Origin: Pantoea trifolii
GTDB taxonomy: Bacteria; Pseudomonadota; Gammaproteobacteria; Enterobacterales; Enterobacteriaceae
Length of the DNA: 64,000 nt
Assembly (NCBI RefSeq): GCF_024506435.1
Contig: NZ_JANIET010000001.1
Span: 1,984,001-2,048,000, forward strand
Reading direction: 5' to 3'
Of the stretch, positions 62,560-64,000 are shown piece by piece; position 1 is the first letter of the stretch, and every line of letters starts with the position of its first letter. Under the pieces are notes generated by a model, which was not told the DNA's origin, made no database searches, and was given only the letters and a program-made list of their open reading frames with translations. A program made the translations under genes and the position numbers.

Positions 62560-63912
62560 ATGACACAACAACAATACGCACTCTCGCCCGATCATGACGC
62601 GCATATCGCCTCGGCCATCGGCAAGTTTTTCCGCCGCATCATTCCGATGCTGGCGCTGATGTTAATTGTGAACCAGATTGACCGGGCAAACATTGGCTTC
62701 GTAAAAGCCGAACTGCAAACGGATGCGGGCATCAGCGCCGCCGCCTTCGGCTTAGGCGCGGGACTGTTCTTTATCGGCTATGCGCTATTTGAAGTGCCGA
62801 GCAACATGATGCTGAAGAAACTCGGCGCACGCGTGTGGCTGACGCGCATCATGATTACGTGGGGCATGGTGGTGGTACTTACCGGTTTTGTCAGCACGCC
62901 GCTGCATTTCTATCTGCTGCGTTTCTTACTTGGCGTGGCGGAAGCCGGCTTTTTTCCTGGCGTGCTGTTCTATTTCCGTCAATGGGTGCCGAATGCCTGG
63001 CGAGGACGCGCCACCGCGATGGTGTTGAGCGCCACCGCCAGCGCCTTTCTGTTTTCCGGTCCGCTCACCGGCGCCATTCTGATGATGCACGATGTTGGCG
63101 GCATCGCGGGCTGGAAATGGGTGATGTTTATGGAAGGCGGCGGATCGATGGTGATCGGTTTGCTGGCCGCCTTTGTGCTGGTATCCAAACCGGAAGGCGC
63201 GAAGTGGCTCAGCGACGCGGAGAAGCAGGCGCTGGCTCAGCAGCTAGCGCTGGAAGATGCTGCGCGTGAAGAGCACGCGGTGACACACGGCCGCTGGGGC
63301 CTGATCACCGATCGCAGCCTTTTGTCTTACTGCCTGATCTTCTTCACCATGACCATGACCGGCTACACGTTAGTGTTCTGGCTTCCGCAGATCATTCAGC
63401 GTATTCAGGGCTTCAACAGTTTTGAAACCGGATTGCTGACCGCCGTTCCGTGGCTGTTCGCCATTGTCGCGCTGTTTTTACTGGGCAAAGCCACCGACCG
63501 CTATCGCGATAAGCTGGATAGAGGGCTCGGCATCGCCATGCTGATCGCCGCGTGCGGCACCTTTATGGCCACGCTGGGCACGCCGTGGTTTGGTTTTGTG
63601 GCGATGATTGTGGCCTGTATTGGCTCCAAAGTGAGCGCGGCGTTCTTCTGGCCGATGCCACAAAGTGAATTACCCGCCTCGATTGCCGCACCCGGCATCG
63701 CGCTGATCAACTCGATTGGCAACCTGGGCGGCTTCTTCGCGCCCACGGTATTCGGCTACCTCGAAATGCACACCGGCAGCACCACCGGCGGACTTTATGC
63801 GCTGACCAGCGTATCCGTGGTTACCGGACTCTATTTGCTGCTGCGTCGCAAACCTGTTCCACCCGCATTCGGTCACACGGAGAGAAACCATGTCAGACAG
63901 TCCAGTCATTAA
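62560..63912 (+). CDS. MFS transporter (ACS family), probably glucarate/galactarate-type sugar acid
   Basis: 450 residues with 12 predicted membrane segments. NQIDRANIGFVKAELQTDAGIS, FEVPSNMMLKKLGARVWLTRIM and LLGVAEAGFFPGVLFYFRQWVP are ACS-family marks, closer to rhamnonate-type transporters than to GudP. It overlaps the GudX/GudD-like gene by 23 bp, so an aldaric acid is the likely substrate. The 200-bp spacer before it shows no gene. Confidence 0.87.
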   Translation: MTQQQYALSPDHDAHIASAIGKFFRRIIPMLALMLIVNQIDRANIGFVKAELQTDAGISAAAFGLGAGLFFIGYALFEVPSNMMLKKLGARVWLTRIMITWGMVVVLTGFVSTPLHFYLLRFLLGVAEAGFFPGVLFYFRQWVPNAWRGRATAMVLSATASAFLFSGPLTGAILMMHDVGGIAGWKWVMFMEGGGSMVIGLLAAFVLVSKPEGAKWLSDAEKQALAQQLALEDAAREEHAVTHGRWGLITDRSLLSYCLIFFTMTMTGYTLVFWLPQIIQRIQGFNSFETGLLTAVPWLFAIVALFLLGKATDRYRDKLDRGLGIAMLIAACGTFMATLGTPWFGFVAMIVACIGSKVSAAFFWPMPQSELPASIAAPGIALINSIGNLGGFFAPTVFGYLEMHTGSTTGGLYALTSVSVVTGLYLLLRRKPVPPAFGHTERNHVRQSSH

Positions 63913-64000
63913 ATCGATGCGCATCGTGCCGGTTGCCGGTTACGACAGCATGCTATTAAACATCGGTGGCGCCCATAACTGCTATTTCACGCGCATCATC
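63890..64000 (+). CDS. Glucarate dehydratase family (GudX/GudD-like), N-terminal fragment
   Basis: The visible 37 residues, with IVPVAGYDSMLLNIGGAHNCYFTRII, match the start of E. coli GudX better than GudD (SMLLNIGGAHN against SMLMNLSGAHA, from memory). These enolase-superfamily proteins act in D-glucarate/L-idarate dehydration; GudX is a related protein of weak activity. AGAGAAA precedes the ATG. The remainder lies beyond the window. Confidence 0.85.
   Translation, partial: MSDSPVIKSMRIVPVAGYDSMLLNIGGAHNCYFTRII

Overview
The window looks like a chromosomal segment of a plant-associated enterobacterium, most likely Erwiniaceae and Pantoea-like. This is an inference from high coding density, a GC content that looks to be in the mid-50s, Enterobacterales-type proteins (RluF, UxuA/UxaC, Gcd, LplA, CurA), a flexible sugar-acid metabolism, and a palindromic GTAG-headed REP family scattered between genes. 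There are no rRNA or tRNA genes, no CRISPR and no prophage. One IS150-type insertion sequence is present.

Left part (1-14 kb): a hexuronate locus (uxaC and uxuA on the minus strand, divergent from an ExuT-like transporter and a GH31 glycosidase) around an UxuR/ExuR-type operator; a LysR regulator divergent from an Old Yellow Enzyme; a periplasmic ParB-like protein; a hexapeptide acetyltransferase; a GT-D glycosyltransferase; and the PQQ glucose dehydrogenase gcd.

Middle-left (14-31 kb): an RND efflux operon (adaptor, pump, outer-membrane factor) whose pump gene carries a single-base frameshift, followed by two TetR genes; pirin; a GntR regulator, an RspA/ManD-like acid-sugar dehydratase and a PTS IIBC permease; the IS element, sitting inside a REP; lplA; and a small regulon of a DJ-1/PfpI protein, a periplasmic alpha/beta hydrolase and a NemR-like TetR, marked by three copies of the same 15-bp operator.

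Middle (31-41 kb): two divergent transcription units plus a SorC regulator that together read as a complete route from D-apionate to the pentose phosphate pathway: ApnO-like oxidoisomerase, OiaX-like decarboxylase, L-erythrulose kinase, TPI-like L-erythrulose-1-phosphate isomerase, RpiB-like D-erythrulose-4-phosphate isomerase and a dedicated transketolase, with an MFS importer.

Middle-right (41-51 kb): an unusual Dpp-type ABC importer with a fused double ATPase, encoded with an M20 amidohydrolase that has altered metal ligands, a D-cysteine desulfhydrase-like enzyme, an ornithine cyclodeaminase/mu-crystallin-like enzyme and a tandem rhodanese. A GntR/FCD regulator sits at one end, and a shared GATATATCCT motif lies at both ends of the locus. 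It looks like a dedicated system for importing and dismantling a small sulfur-containing amide or peptide, and is the best candidate here for an undescribed system.

Right part (51-64 kb): a Ugp-type ABC importer with an ADPRibase-Mn-like phosphoesterase behind a possible Pho box; an HPP membrane protein; rluF; an NfsA-like nitroreductase; a MerR/MlrA-like regulator; curA; an AT-rich hipBA toxin-antitoxin pair; and the start of a glucarate-type operon (MFS transporter plus a GudX/GudD-like enolase cut by the window edge).
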